Source: Thermovorax subterraneus (GTDB lineage Bacteria; Bacillota; Thermosediminibacteria; Thermosediminibacterales; Thermosediminibacteraceae). From it: a stretch of 37,755 nucleotides of DNA. The notes below the pieces were generated by a model. It was not told where the DNA came from. It ran no database searches and was given only the letters and a program-made list of their open reading frames with translations. Positions 1 to 8,268 of this stretch are shown in pieces (position 1 is the first letter of the stretch; each line of letters begins with the position of its first letter). Both the position numbers and the translations under genes were made by a program. Location: positions 1 to 37,755 of the forward strand of contig JAKIHM010000023.1 in assembly GCA_021608145.1 (NCBI GenBank), written 5' to 3'.

Positions 1-33
1 ATTTGTTTTGGCAACTACTACCTACGACACCAA

Positions 34-55
34 GGGGAGGGAATCCTCCTTTTTT
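34..55 (+). terminator. Short rho-independent terminator-like hairpin at the left edge
   Basis: GGAGG (36-40), the four-base loop GAAT and CCTCC (45-49) form a GC stem that can be extended by two G-T and two A-T pairs, followed by six T. It would end a transcript entering from the left and separates gerKB from whatever lies upstream. The stem is short, so this is a moderate call. Confidence 0.45.
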
Positions 56-151
56 CCGAAAAACTTTTAGTTTCAATGTTTTAGAGGCCATAGGTATGTG
101 AATTTGGTGCCCTAATTTGACATTACAAAAGGGGCGGGGGTGAGGAAAATG

Positions 152-1246
152 ATGATGGATGATGACCGCATATCGACTGAGCAGGCCATCGCACTGATTG
201 TAAATGCGGCGGTAGGCGTGGGGATTTTAAGCCTTCCGAGAGTTGCGGTAAAAAGCGCGGGCCCCGACTGCTGGATCGTCGTGCTCCTGGGAGGATTAAT
301 AGCCCTCCTCGGTGCCCTGTTGGTCGGAGGGATTATAAAGCGGCTGGAGGGGAGGACTCTCGTCGATTATATTTCCTTAGTCTTCGGAAGGCCCGTGGGT
401 CTGATACTGGGCGTTGTTTACGGGATTTACTTTACTCTGATTGCGGCGGTCGTGCTAAGGGACTTCGCGGAGGTGATGAAGAATTTCGCCCTGGAGGAGA
501 CTCCTCTAGAATTTTTCGTCGTGACGCTGATGGTGCTCTCGGCCTATCTCATAAGGCACGGACTCGAACCCATGGTTAGGCTGATGGTGGTAATTTTCCC
601 CTTCTGGTTCATCCCTTCAGTGGCCATTCTTTTACTCAGCCTTTACAACGCCGATTTTTCCGAATTGCTGCCGTTTTTGAGGACGCCGCCGGAAAAGTTT
701 TTACAAGGGGCCTTGAGTTCAATGCTGAGTCTGGTGGGCTTTGAGGTGCTTTTGACGTCGGCCCAGGGCTTGAAGAAGGTGAAGGACATAAACAAAGTTA
801 TGGTGATTTCGATGGGCATCGTGACGGCATACTACACTTTCGTGGTGGTTACGGTAGTCGTGTCGATGGGTATTGCCGAAACTTCGAGGACCATCTGGCC
901 CTCAATGACTGTCGTGAGGAGGATAAGCGTGCCGGGCGAGGTCCTAGAGAGGTTGGATGCACTGGCGGTGGCGCTATGGGTGATGGTGGTTTTCACTACG
1001 GTGTGCGCCTATTATTTCGCGGCGGCGGTCACATTCACCAATGTTTTCAGGGCCAGGGATTTTAAAATATTTTCCTCCATCCTTTTCCCGTGGATATATC
1101 TTGCCGCGATGCTCCCGGAGAACATCCTGGAAGTGGAGGATTGGCTGAAATTTGCCGGGAACTTTTCGATCCTAACGTGTTTTTTATTACCCATCATTAT
1201 CCTTGTTGCAGGCATGGCCAGGGACAAATGGGGGAAGAAGGGATGA
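152..1246 (+). CDS. gerKB: Spore germination permease, GerAB/GerKB family
   Basis: Integral membrane B subunit of a GerA-type nutrient germination receptor, which sits in the spore inner membrane and is related to amino-acid permeases. The protein is almost entirely hydrophobic helices, about ten predicted, beginning near residue 10 with a small-residue-rich segment (IVNAAVGVGILSLP) typical of this family. Its length of about 365 aa is normal. The start is uncertain: GTG 140 and ATG 149, 152 and 155 are in frame, and GAGG at 142-145 best suits 152 or 155. The stop overlaps the start of gerKC by 4 bases (ATGA), so the two are translationally coupled. No A subunit gene is visible in the 139 bases upstream, and a terminator-like hairpin lies there, so the A subunit is either just outside the window or encoded elsewhere. 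Confidence 0.88.
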   Translation: MMDDDRISTEQAIALIVNAAVGVGILSLPRVAVKSAGPDCWIVVLLGGLIALLGALLVGGIIKRLEGRTLVDYISLVFGRPVGLILGVVYGIYFTLIAAVVLRDFAEVMKNFALEETPLEFFVVTLMVLSAYLIRHGLEPMVRLMVVIFPFWFIPSVAILLLSLYNADFSELLPFLRTPPEKFLQGALSSMLSLVGFEVLLTSAQGLKKVKDINKVMVISMGIVTAYYTFVVVTVVVSMGIAETSRTIWPSMTVVRRISVPGEVLERLDALAVALWVMVVFTTVCAYYFAAAVTFTNVFRARDFKIFSSILFPWIYLAAMLPENILEVEDWLKFAGNFSILTCFLLPIIILVAGMARDKWGKKG

Positions 1247-2379
1247 AGCTGAGAAAAATCATACTGGCAGGGCTTTTGTCAATTGCGGTTTTCGTAGTGT
1301 CGGGCTGCTGGGACATGGTGGACATAGACCGCAGGTTTTTCGTGGGGAACATAGGCATAGATAAAGCTGCAGTGCACGGCAAACTTAAAGTTGAGTTCAC
1401 GATGCCCATAGTCAGGAAAATCTCGGGCGAGGGAGGTCAGGGAGGAGGAGGCGGCGGGGGCTCCACTATCGCCTCGGTCAGCACGGTAGCCGAGTCCATC
1501 CACGCCGCTGCGCGCCAGATGTCCCACCGGCTCAGCCGGCGGCTCTTTTTCGAACATACCCGGGTGATATTGATAGGAGAGGAAGCAGCAAGGGACGGGA
1601 TAGAAGGGGTCGTGAATTTCCTTTCGAGGAACACTGAAGTAAACCGCCGCGGGAGGATAATGGTAGTAAAAGGGAAGGCCGAAGATGCGCTCAAGGTAAA
1701 AAACGAGTACGAGACGTTTCTTGCAATGTATATAGCCAACATCTTTGAGAATTGGACGTTCTGTTCTAAATTTATAGAAATCACCATCGACGATTTCATG
1801 AAGAGCGTCTACTCCACGAAGGGCAACGTCCTGCTTCCGCGGCTTAAGCCCGGGAAGATGGATGTCTCGATAGGCGGTGCGGCGGTCATAAAAAATTACA
1901 AACTGGTGGGGTGGCTGGATGAAAACGAAACCCTGGGGGTAAACTTCGTCCTCGGGAAGGTGAGGGGAGGCGATTTGACCTTCAGACAGCCGGGCGAGGA
2001 TTATCCGGTGGTGATGAGCATCATCCAGATTTCGACGAAAATGGAACTCGTGGAAGCGGGTACCTACCCCAAGTTTAAAATATCCCCTAGAATAGTGGCC
2101 GATATAGTTGAAACGCCCGTAGACATGAAAATAGATGCAAACATGATAAAATCCATGGAAAAGGACCTGGAAGAAAAGGTGAACAAGATAATTTTAAAAG
2201 GCGTGAAAAAGCTGCAGAAGGAATTTCAGGTGGACGTCCTGGGCTTTGGCGAATACCTCTACAAATACAGGCCCGACATCTGGGAATATTACAGGGAGGA
2301 CTGGGAGAATATTTTCCCTGACGTGGAGGTTGTCGTTGACACGAAGGCCACGATACGCGGTATAGGTGCTTCCCTGTAG
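1243..2379 (+). CDS. gerKC: Spore germination lipoprotein, GerAC/GerKC family
   Basis: C subunit of the GerA-type germination receptor, a lipoprotein anchored on the outer face of the spore inner membrane. The N-terminus has a lysine/arginine-charged start, a hydrophobic stretch and the lipobox VVSGC, with Cys22 as the lipidation site. It is followed by the family signature WDMVDIDRRFFVGNIGID. Length is 378 aa, usual for the family. ATG 1243 overlaps the gerKB stop and has a GGAAGAAGGG ribosome site. An unusual run of glycines (about residues 65-75) interrupts the N-terminal domain. The C-terminal part matches the family's mixed alpha/beta region ending near GFGEYLYKYRPDIWEYY. Confidence 0.9.
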   Translation: MKLRKIILAGLLSIAVFVVSGCWDMVDIDRRFFVGNIGIDKAAVHGKLKVEFTMPIVRKISGEGGQGGGGGGGSTIASVSTVAESIHAAARQMSHRLSRRLFFEHTRVILIGEEAARDGIEGVVNFLSRNTEVNRRGRIMVVKGKAEDALKVKNEYETFLAMYIANIFENWTFCSKFIEITIDDFMKSVYSTKGNVLLPRLKPGKMDVSIGGAAVIKNYKLVGWLDENETLGVNFVLGKVRGGDLTFRQPGEDYPVVMSIIQISTKMELVEAGTYPKFKISPRIVADIVETPVDMKIDANMIKSMEKDLEEKVNKIILKGVKKLQKEFQVDVLGFGEYLYKYRPDIWEYYREDWENIFPDVEVVVDTKATIRGIGASL

Positions 2380-2390
2380 GGGAATAATTT
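2360..2390 (+). promoter_or_regulatory. Candidate sigma-F promoter for spoIIR
   Basis: GTATA at 2360-2364, a 16-base spacer and GGAATAATTT at 2381-2390 approximate the forespore sigma-F pattern (GYWTA, then a GG-starting -10). Two -10 positions differ from consensus. It spans the end of gerKC and lies 35 bases before spoIIR. In Bacillus subtilis spoIIR is a sigma-F gene, which supports the call. Confidence 0.4.
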
Positions 2391-2424
2391 AGTATAGATA
2401 AAGTTAGCAAGGGGGGAGGACATA

Positions 2425-3189
2425 ATGTCGGCTCTTAAAAAAGTGGCTATAATAACTTCGATGGTGGTGCTGCTTTCCATTGCTGGTGCCCTTGCAGGGA
2501 TATCGGGCATAGCAGGCCATAGTCTAGATGCCCAAAAAAATCCCACTAATATAATAAGGTTTCACGTGGTGGCTAATGGCAATTCTAAAGAAGAGCAAGA
2601 GCTGAAGCTTCATGTTCGCGATGCGGTGTTGGAAGCACTGGAAGATGACCTTTCGAATTTCGACAATATAGATGAAGCTAGGGATTATATTAAGTCTCAT
2701 CTCGAAACCATAGAGGCCATAGCAAAAAAAGTAGTAAGAGAAAGAGGAAAGGATTACGATGTAAAAGCGCTCTTCGGCAAGTTCCAATTTCCCGTAAAGA
2801 CCTACGGTTTTATCACCCTCCCGTCCGGCGAATATGAGGCATTGAGGATTATCATAGGAAAGGGGGAAGGGAAAAACTGGTGGTGCATATTGTTCCCGCC
2901 TCTTTGTTTTGTTGACGTTACCCACGGCATTGCAAAAGAAGAGCCAAAATTGATGGAAAGTCAAAGCTTGATGGCAGGCGAAAGTAGCAAAAAAGAAAAT
3001 AAATTGCAAGGAAAGATAAAAAACAATAAAGTGCAAGAGTCTGCGAAAGCAAAAATCGCAATCGCTTACGCAGATAAAATTGAGAGCCAAGAAAAAATGC
3101 CTATCGTGGTAAAATTCAAAACTGCGGATTGGCTTCAGGCGGCGTGGGATAAGTTCCAGCAGAGCTTTAAACTTGCCATAAACAATTGA
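2425..3189 (+). CDS. spoIIR: Stage II sporulation protein R
   Basis: SpoIIR is the forespore-made signalling protein that crosses into the intermembrane space and triggers SpoIIGA to process pro-sigma-E in the mother cell. The sequence has an N-terminal membrane/signal segment (about residues 5-28), then the family hallmarks IRFHVVANGNSKEEQELKL, VRDAVLEAL and, near residue 150, NWWCILFPPLCFVDVTHG. The 254-aa length is typical. The tail (about residues 165-215) is lysine- and glutamine-rich and looks like a low-complexity spacer. ATG 2425 follows a GGGGGGAGGA ribosome site. Placement right after the germination-receptor genes gives a sporulation cluster. Confidence 0.92.
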   Translation: MSALKKVAIITSMVVLLSIAGALAGISGIAGHSLDAQKNPTNIIRFHVVANGNSKEEQELKLHVRDAVLEALEDDLSNFDNIDEARDYIKSHLETIEAIAKKVVRERGKDYDVKALFGKFQFPVKTYGFITLPSGEYEALRIIIGKGEGKNWWCILFPPLCFVDVTHGIAKEEPKLMESQSLMAGESSKKENKLQGKIKNNKVQESAKAKIAIAYADKIESQEKMPIVVKFKTADWLQAAWDKFQQSFKLAINN

Positions 3190-3328
3190 AAAACGGCATT
3201 TAATGAGCGTATATCGCCGGCATTTTCGATTAACCCAAATGGCGTGGATAATATTCGGCTATAAAAATATTTATTCATTATTGCACCATTTCTTAACAAA
3301 AAATTAACATTTTGTTCTGGTTTTTATA

Positions 3329-3357
3329 TTGAATTTCGAATCATTCTGTGCTTTAAT
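3329..3357 (+). promoter_or_regulatory. Sigma-A type promoter for the decarboxylase gene
   Basis: TTGAAT (3329-3334), a 17-base spacer and TTTAAT (3352-3357) lie 33 bases before the start codon. The preceding 140 bases (3190-3328) are AT-rich and hold nothing else that I recognise. Confidence 0.45.
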
Positions 3358-3389
3358 TAGTATGTTAAAAAGATGGGAGGGTGACTGGT

Positions 3390-4898
3390 ATGAGAGTTGA
3401 GGAACAGCAAGAAACGCCGCTCTTTACCGCCCTCAAAAAGTACGTGGAAGACGGCACCATATCTTTCCACGTGCCGGGGCACAAGGGCGGCAGGGGAATT
3501 CCAGAATTCAGGGAATTTGTAGGAGAGAATATCCTGGCCATTGATGTCACCGCAGGCCTCCTTGGCCTTGACAACGTCTGCAACCCCCTTGGCGTCATTA
3601 AAAGGGCAGAAGAGCTGGCAGCAGATGCCTTCGGAGCTGACCATGCCCATTTCCTGGTAAATGGCACAACTTCGGGCATCCAGGCTATGATCCTTTCGGT
3701 GGCAGGGCCCGGAGATGAGATAATAATCCCGCGAAACGCCCACCGTTCGGTGGTGGGAGGCCTGATATTGAGCGGTGCAAGGCCAGTTTATATAAAGCCC
3801 GTGATAGACGATTACATGGGAATTGCCATGGGCATCACTCCGGAAAGTGTAAGGCGAGCTTTGGTGGAGCACCCGAATGCCAAGGCCGTTTTCGTGATAA
3901 ACCCCACTTATTACGGCGTGGCATCGAACCTCAAGGAGATAGTAGAAATTGCCCACGCCTTTGAAAAGCCTGTGATAGTGGACGAGGCCCACGGAGCCCA
4001 CTTCGGCTTTCATCCAGAGCTTCCTCTTTCTGCGATGGAGGCCGGCGCAGATATGAGTGCCGCCAGCGTTCACAAGCTCGTAGGGTCCATGACCCAAAGC
4101 TCCATACTGCTAGTAAAAGGGAATCTGGTTGACGACAAAAGGGTAAAAGCAGCCATGAATTTGACCCAGACCACCAGCCCTTCCTATCCTTTGATGGCAT
4201 CGTTGGATGTTGCTCGAAAACAAATAGCCTTGAAGGGCAGGGAGATGCTCGAAAAGACCATAAAACTTTGCGAAGAGGCAAGGCGTAAGCTCAATTCCAT
4301 AGACGGAATATATGTGATGGGAAGGGAAATCGAAGGCACCGAAGGGTGCTACGCCTACGACCCAACGAAACTTGCCATTAACGTGAGGGAGCTAGGGCTT
4401 TCCGGCTTTGAAGTGGAAAGGATACTGAGGTACGAATATCGTATTCAGGTAGAACTTTCCGACCTTTATAACGTTTTGGCTGTAGGTGCTATAGGCGACA
4501 GCGAAGAGAGCATGGCTGCCTTGGTCGATGCCATAAAGGAAATAGCGCAAAAATACGCGAGGAAAAACGTCATAAAGATTGCTGCAAGTCTCCCGGAAAA
4601 CCAGGAACTGGTGGTTTCGCCTAGGTTTGCATTCTACAGCGAAAAAAGGGTTATGCATCTTGAGGAGTCGGAGGGTGAAATTAGCGCCGAGATGCTGATG
4701 GCGTACCCGCCAGGGATACCTATCATATGTCCTGGAGAGCGCATTACCAGGGAAGTCATAGAATACGCTAAGGCACTCAAGGCCGAAGGCTGCCACCTGC
4801 AGGGCACCGAAGACCCCGAAACCAATTTCATAAAGGTGCTGGCCGACAGGGAAAGCGTAGAGATGGAATATTACAGGCAGGCCGAACAGGTCGGATGA
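3390..4898 (+). CDS. Orn/Lys/Arg decarboxylase, group III PLP-dependent
   Basis: Aspartate-aminotransferase-fold, PLP-dependent decarboxylase of basic amino acids, of the short (about 500 aa) Gram-positive type related to B. subtilis SpeA and YaaO. Visible hallmarks are HVPGHKGGRGIP near the N-terminus, the cofactor-binding DEAHGAHFGF, and the PLP-lysine motif SVHKLVGSMTQSS. The C-terminal domain ends with YPPGIPIICPGE, also typical of the family. ATG 3390 is preferred over GTG 3381 because the GGGAGG site (3375-3380) is correctly spaced for it. The likely products are agmatine, cadaverine or putrescine feeding polyamine synthesis, but substrate choice cannot be told from these motifs, so no symbol is given. 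It is monocistronic, between its own promoter and terminator. Confidence 0.9.
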   Translation: MRVEEQQETPLFTALKKYVEDGTISFHVPGHKGGRGIPEFREFVGENILAIDVTAGLLGLDNVCNPLGVIKRAEELAADAFGADHAHFLVNGTTSGIQAMILSVAGPGDEIIIPRNAHRSVVGGLILSGARPVYIKPVIDDYMGIAMGITPESVRRALVEHPNAKAVFVINPTYYGVASNLKEIVEIAHAFEKPVIVDEAHGAHFGFHPELPLSAMEAGADMSAASVHKLVGSMTQSSILLVKGNLVDDKRVKAAMNLTQTTSPSYPLMASLDVARKQIALKGREMLEKTIKLCEEARRKLNSIDGIYVMGREIEGTEGCYAYDPTKLAINVRELGLSGFEVERILRYEYRIQVELSDLYNVLAVGAIGDSEESMAALVDAIKEIAQKYARKNVIKIAASLPENQELVVSPRFAFYSEKRVMHLEESEGEISAEMLMAYPPGIPIICPGERITREVIEYAKALKAEGCHLQGTEDPETNFIKVLADRESVEMEYYRQAEQVG

Positions 4899-4905
4899 AG
4901 GCCGT

Positions 4906-4934
4906 CAAAAGCCCCTGATTAAAAGGGGCTTTTG
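4906..4934 (+). terminator. Rho-independent terminator after the decarboxylase gene
   Basis: CAAAAGCCCC pairs with GGGGCTTTTG across a 9-base loop, forming a 10-bp stem whose 3' arm supplies a short T run. It begins 7 bases after the stop codon. Confidence 0.75.
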
Positions 4935-5056
4935 TGATATGAAGGGTGATGGAATTTTATTAGCAAAAAATGGCAAAAATAGAGGGTACTATCAACATAT
5001 TTTTCTGCTTATTGCGCACCATAATAATGTGCGAAAAAATTTAAGGAGGGAGCTTG

Positions 5057-5248
5057 ATGGCCCGACGGCGCGGCGTTATGTCTGAAGCCCTCAAGTACGA
5101 ACTTGCAAAAGAGCTTGGGGTGGCGGATATCGTCGCGAGAGAGGGTTGGGGAAGCGTGTCTTCCAGGGACTGCGGCAACCTGGTAAGGCTTGCCATAGAG
5201 AAAGCAGAGCGAATGCTCATGGAAGATAACGCCAAAAATAAAAAGTAG
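5057..5248 (+). CDS. Small acid-soluble spore protein, alpha/beta type
   Basis: DNA-binding SASP that coats and protects spore DNA and is degraded by the GPR protease at germination. The 63-aa protein shows the two conserved blocks: LKYELAKELGVAD, containing the GPR-cleavage-like region, and GSVSSRDCGNLVRLAIEKAE. The cysteine in the second block is common in clostridial members. ATG 5057 is chosen over TTG 5054 because AAGGAGGG (5043-5050) is six bases away. Expression should be late in the forespore. CATAATA at 5020-5026 resembles a sigma-G -10 box and lies in the loop of a small inverted repeat (CGCAC/GTGCG), but no well-spaced -35 element was found. Confidence 0.92.
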   Translation: MARRRGVMSEALKYELAKELGVADIVAREGWGSVSSRDCGNLVRLAIEKAERMLMEDNAKNKK

Positions 5249-5264
5249 GCTCCCGAAAGCGCAC

Positions 5265-5300
5265 AACCAGGGTTTTAAAAAGCCCTGGTTTTCTATTTTT
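5265..5300 (+). terminator. Rho-independent terminator after the SASP gene
   Basis: AACCAGGG (5265-5272) pairs with CCCTGGTT (5283-5290), followed by a T-rich tract to 5300. It ends the single-gene SASP transcript 17 bases after the stop codon. Confidence 0.85.
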
Positions 5301-5364
5301 CACCAAAAAAAATTACGATGAATAAGCTAAGACTATGGGAGAAAACCGGGGGAGGTGGTGAAAG

Positions 5365-6606
5365 TTGAAACTGCCTGCCTTTGCCCTGTCAAGCAGAGAC
5401 CTCCTTAAAACAAGGCCCTACATGAGAGGCACCGATGTGAGGCGGCTGCAGCAGACCTTAAAGTGGTTCGGACTTTATTGCGGAAAGGTCGACGGCGTAT
5501 TCGGCCCTGACACGGAGCGCGCCGTGAGGAAGTTTCAAAGGTTAATGAAAATAAAGCCGACCGGGATTGCTGACGGGATTTTCTTCGATGTTCTGCAAAA
5601 GATGATAGAGAAAGGAGCCGGAGAATGGGTGACCTTTAAGAGAGATTTTTGCCATACCGGTCATTCTCCGGTGTTTTTGGGCTCATCCCTTGAGGTTTCG
5701 AAACTAGCAAAAATAAAAGGGCTGGTTGCCCTAGCCGCAAAGAGAAACGCGGTTTTTGTTGCGGAAGAAAATTCTATAGGGGCCTTCGACCTTGGAAACA
5801 AAAAATTTAAGTGGAGGAAAAAGATTTCGCCGAGCTCTATGAGCCTTGCCCCGGAGACAGTTTTAGTTTCAGCATCTTCGCTAGTTGCTTTAGATGCCTA
5901 TTCCGGGGAGGCAAAATTTGAATTTGCCCGTGATGATTTTGAATCGCCCGCTGTAGCTAAGGAGGATGGCGTGTACGCCTCATCAAGGAGCGGAGCTTTA
6001 TACGCCCTGAACTGGAGTGGGGAAATAATGTGGCGGTACAGGGCAAGTTTTGACTACATCACCCCTTTGACTTTGGTCTCAGGTTTTTTGTATTTTGGCT
6101 CCCTTTCAGGAGTCTACTGCCTAGATGATAAAGGTGTACTATGCTGGAAGGCAAGACTTCCCGGGCTCATAAAAGAGCCTGTTTCGGTTTTTGAAAAAAA
6201 AGCGTTTGCGGTAAACGAGGAAGGATGCATATTTTGCCTGGATGCGAAGACGGGGAAGATGATCTGGAATAAAAATTTTGGGGAAAAAATTCTTGCGCCC
6301 TGTTTTTTGGAAAAAAGCGCGATTGTCGTAACTCACAGCGGAAAAGTCGTAGCTCTTGATGCCGAAGACGGGAATCTGGAGTGGGAGGAGGATTTAAATG
6401 TGCCCCTTGCCGCATTGCCCCTTTCATGCGCCGATGCAATATTTATTCCCACCGATGCCGGCCTTGTGGTGCTAAAGCCCGGCGGTGAAAGAGTAAAGAC
6501 GTATTTTGAAGGAAAGAGCATAAGTCATGTCATACAGGCAAGACTTGGACTGTTAGTCGCTGCAGATGGCTATTTGTGGGATTTTTCGCCGCTGGAAAGA
6601 TTATAA
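5365..6606 (+). CDS. Peptidoglycan-binding domain plus PQQ-like beta-propeller protein
   Basis: Residues about 17-80 form a PG_binding_1-type domain (RGTDVRRLQQTLKWFGLYCG, then DGVFGPDTERAVRKFQ), usually a cell-wall or cortex binding module. Residues about 90-410 contain seven PQQ/WD-like strands ending in motifs such as VALDAYSGEAKFEF, CLDAKTGKMIWNKNF and ALDAEDGNLEWEEDL, which suggests a seven-bladed propeller. No enzyme active site is visible. There is no obvious signal peptide or membrane helix, which is odd for a wall-binding protein. The start is TTG 5365 behind GGAGGTGG (5351-5358). It sits between a spore gene and murI, so a role in spore cortex or coat assembly is possible but is only inference. 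The function is unknown. Confidence 0.75.
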   Translation: MKLPAFALSSRDLLKTRPYMRGTDVRRLQQTLKWFGLYCGKVDGVFGPDTERAVRKFQRLMKIKPTGIADGIFFDVLQKMIEKGAGEWVTFKRDFCHTGHSPVFLGSSLEVSKLAKIKGLVALAAKRNAVFVAEENSIGAFDLGNKKFKWRKKISPSSMSLAPETVLVSASSLVALDAYSGEAKFEFARDDFESPAVAKEDGVYASSRSGALYALNWSGEIMWRYRASFDYITPLTLVSGFLYFGSLSGVYCLDDKGVLCWKARLPGLIKEPVSVFEKKAFAVNEEGCIFCLDAKTGKMIWNKNFGEKILAPCFLEKSAIVVTHSGKVVALDAEDGNLEWEEDLNVPLAALPLSCADAIFIPTDAGLVVLKPGGERVKTYFEGKSISHVIQARLGLLVAADGYLWDFSPLERL

Positions 6607-6680
6607 AAACTGGTGTAAACTAAATAATATTATTATCACAAAGATAAAGAAATTTTCATACTTGCGCAGGAGGTCTAAAT

Positions 6681-7490
6681 ATGGATAGGCAAAAACCGAT
6701 TGGAGTATTCGACTCCGGCATCGGAGGACTTACGGTGGCAAAGGAAATCATGAATCTACTGCCTTGGGAAAATATCGTTTATCTGGGCGATACTGCAAGG
6801 GTGCCTTATGGTTCCAAATCCAAGGAGACAATCACCCGGTTTGCCAAAGAGGGAGTAAGTTTTCTTATGAAACAGGATGTGAAGATGATTGTGATCGCCT
6901 GCAACACCGTTAGCGCTACGTGCCTGGGGGAGCTACAGGACATGCTGCCTGTCCCGGTGGTAGGAGTTATAGAACCGGGAGCCAGGGCAGCCGTGAAAGC
7001 TACAAAAAACGGGAAGGTGGGGGTAATAGGCACCGAGCGGACGGTAAAAAGTGGAGCTTATGAAAAGGCAATACGCGCTATAAATGAGAATATAGCTATA
7101 TTTTCCAGGGCTTGTCCCCTCTTTGTGCCCCTCGTTGAAGAAGGTTGGCTGGAAAACGAAGTCGCATACCATACGGCAAAAATTTACCTTGCTCCGCTTC
7201 AAAAAGAGGGTATAGACACGCTGGTGCTGGGATGTACCCATTACCCCCTCCTAAAACCGACGTTAAAGAAAGTAATGGGAGATGGAGTGACATTGGTAGA
7301 TTCGGCTCTTGAAACTGCCAAAGAAGTAGCAGCCATACTTTTTGAAAAAGGCCTGGAAAGGGGACAAGGACTCTTACCTCATTATAAATTTTTTGTGAGC
7401 GACGACCCGGAAAGGTTTATAAAAGTGGGCGAGGCATTTTTACAGCGCCCCATAGATCCGATAAACGTAGTAGACCCCGAGCGGTGGTGA
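6681..7490 (+). CDS. murI: Glutamate racemase
   Basis: Interconverts L- and D-glutamate in the cytoplasm to supply D-Glu for peptidoglycan. The sequence has the cofactor-independent racemase hallmarks GVFDSGIGGLTV, GDTARVPYG, and the two catalytic cysteines in ACNTVSA (Cys74) and LGCTHYPLL (Cys185). Its 269 aa is full length for the family. ATG 6681 follows AGGAGG. The gene runs without a terminator into a stretch that holds only a fragment of another gene, so the normal downstream partner seems to have been lost. Confidence 0.95.
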   Translation: MDRQKPIGVFDSGIGGLTVAKEIMNLLPWENIVYLGDTARVPYGSKSKETITRFAKEGVSFLMKQDVKMIVIACNTVSATCLGELQDMLPVPVVGVIEPGARAAVKATKNGKVGVIGTERTVKSGAYEKAIRAINENIAIFSRACPLFVPLVEEGWLENEVAYHTAKIYLAPLQKEGIDTLVLGCTHYPLLKPTLKKVMGDGVTLVDSALETAKEVAAILFEKGLERGQGLLPHYKFFVSDDPERFIKVGEAFLQRPIDPINVVDPERW

Positions 7491-7494
7491 ACTC

Positions 7495-7605
7495 ATGGTA
7501 TAAAACCGGCCATCAAGGAACTTGTGGAGTCGGGAATAGCAGTGGCGGTCACCACCCAGGTGCCCTTCGAAGGGGTGGACCTGACTCTCTACGAGGTCGG
7601 AGTAA
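7495..7605 (+). pseudogene. Interior fragment of an asparaginase-like gene
   Basis: From about 7500 the plus strand encodes roughly 35 residues, beginning KPAIKELVESGIAVAVTTQV and continuing through a segment containing EGVDLTLYEVGVK. This resembles the region of type I asparaginases (and the related GatD) where a helix leads into VVxTSQ and then VxxYxxG. No frame upstream continues it, because ATG 7495 after the murI stop meets TAA two codons later. From about 7606 the sequence becomes the antisense of the convergent racemase gene. Both the N-terminal three quarters and the C-terminus are missing. I infer a deletion remnant of a gene once co-transcribed with murI. The identification rests on a short match. 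Confidence 0.5.
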
Positions 7606-8253
7606 AACGAAATCTCTCAGCACTTCCTCCATCGGGTCGACGACTGTTACATCGAGCTTTTCTTCGAGTATTTTTTTCAAATAGGGGAAGTGCGTGCAGC
7701 CGAGCACCAGTCCCTCGGCTCCGAAACTTCTTGGCAAGAAATTGGCAAGGTCGAACTTCTCGAAGATGTCTTCCGGCGGCATTAAATTTTCAATGGCATT
7801 CACCACCGGGAGGAGGGTAACTCCGATGACCCGGATGGATGGGTTGCTCTCGTATAGAATCTGTTCTATGACCTTGAGGGACTGGGCGTTGGCGGCCCAG
7901 ACGATAAGGCGGCTGTATTTTGACGCCAGGTTGCGGTACGATTGAAGTGGTGTTAAGATATTGGAAGAAGGATATTTGTTTTCTACGAGGTTAAAGTCTA
8001 TGGCTGCCGAAAGAGAATTGCAGTATATCATAATGCTTTTTATGTTCTTTTTATGGAACTCGTCTATAATGGCGATGACTTTTTGAGTAAGGGTATCGGC
8101 TTTTTGGTACTGCAGCATGTTTTGCTCTTCGGGGTTTGAGGCGGTAGGAATTCCCACCGCATCAAACCCCTTTTTTCTCAAAAATTCCACGCCCATTTTT
8201 GTGTCTTGAGGCGTTCCGGCGATTACGCCAAAAGTTTTGGAAAAGTATGCCAT
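7549..8253 (-). CDS. Aspartate/glutamate racemase-family protein with a rearranged C-terminus
   Basis: Member of the cofactor-independent Asp/Glu/hydantoin racemase superfamily. It has the paired cysteine motifs IYCNSLSAA (Cys78) and LGCTHFPYL (Cys186), the same arrangement as in murI next door, so both catalytic cysteines are present. The family-like sequence ends about VVDPMEEVLRDFV. The last 15-20 residues are arginine/proline-rich and are antisense to the asparaginase-like fragment, so the original C-terminal tip was replaced by a deletion junction. The core fold looks complete and activity may remain. ATG 8253 follows GGAGTGA and starts 15 bases after the metQ stop, making it the last gene of the S-box metNIQ operon. 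A role in handling D-methionine or another D-amino acid is suggested only by that context. Confidence 0.75.
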   Translation of the reverse strand: MAYFSKTFGVIAGTPQDTKMGVEFLRKKGFDAVGIPTASNPEEQNMLQYQKADTLTQKVIAIIDEFHKKNIKSIMIYCNSLSAAIDFNLVENKYPSSNILTPLQSYRNLASKYSRLIVWAANAQSLKVIEQILYESNPSIRVIGVTLLPVVNAIENLMPPEDIFEKFDLANFLPRSFGAEGLVLGCTHFPYLKKILEEKLDVTVVDPMEEVLRDFVLLRPRRESGPPLRRAPGW

Positions 8254-8268
8254 AAAATCACTCCGCTC

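Noticed and set aside
3357..4097. Minus-strand open frame of 246 codons opposite the decarboxylase gene
   Set aside because: Antisense shadow. The plus strand has intact PLP-enzyme motifs and a good ribosome site.
5020..5026. Sigma-G promoter for the SASP gene
   Set aside because: The -10-like CATAATA is good, but the nearest -35-like ACATA is 20 bases away, so it is noted only in the gene entry.
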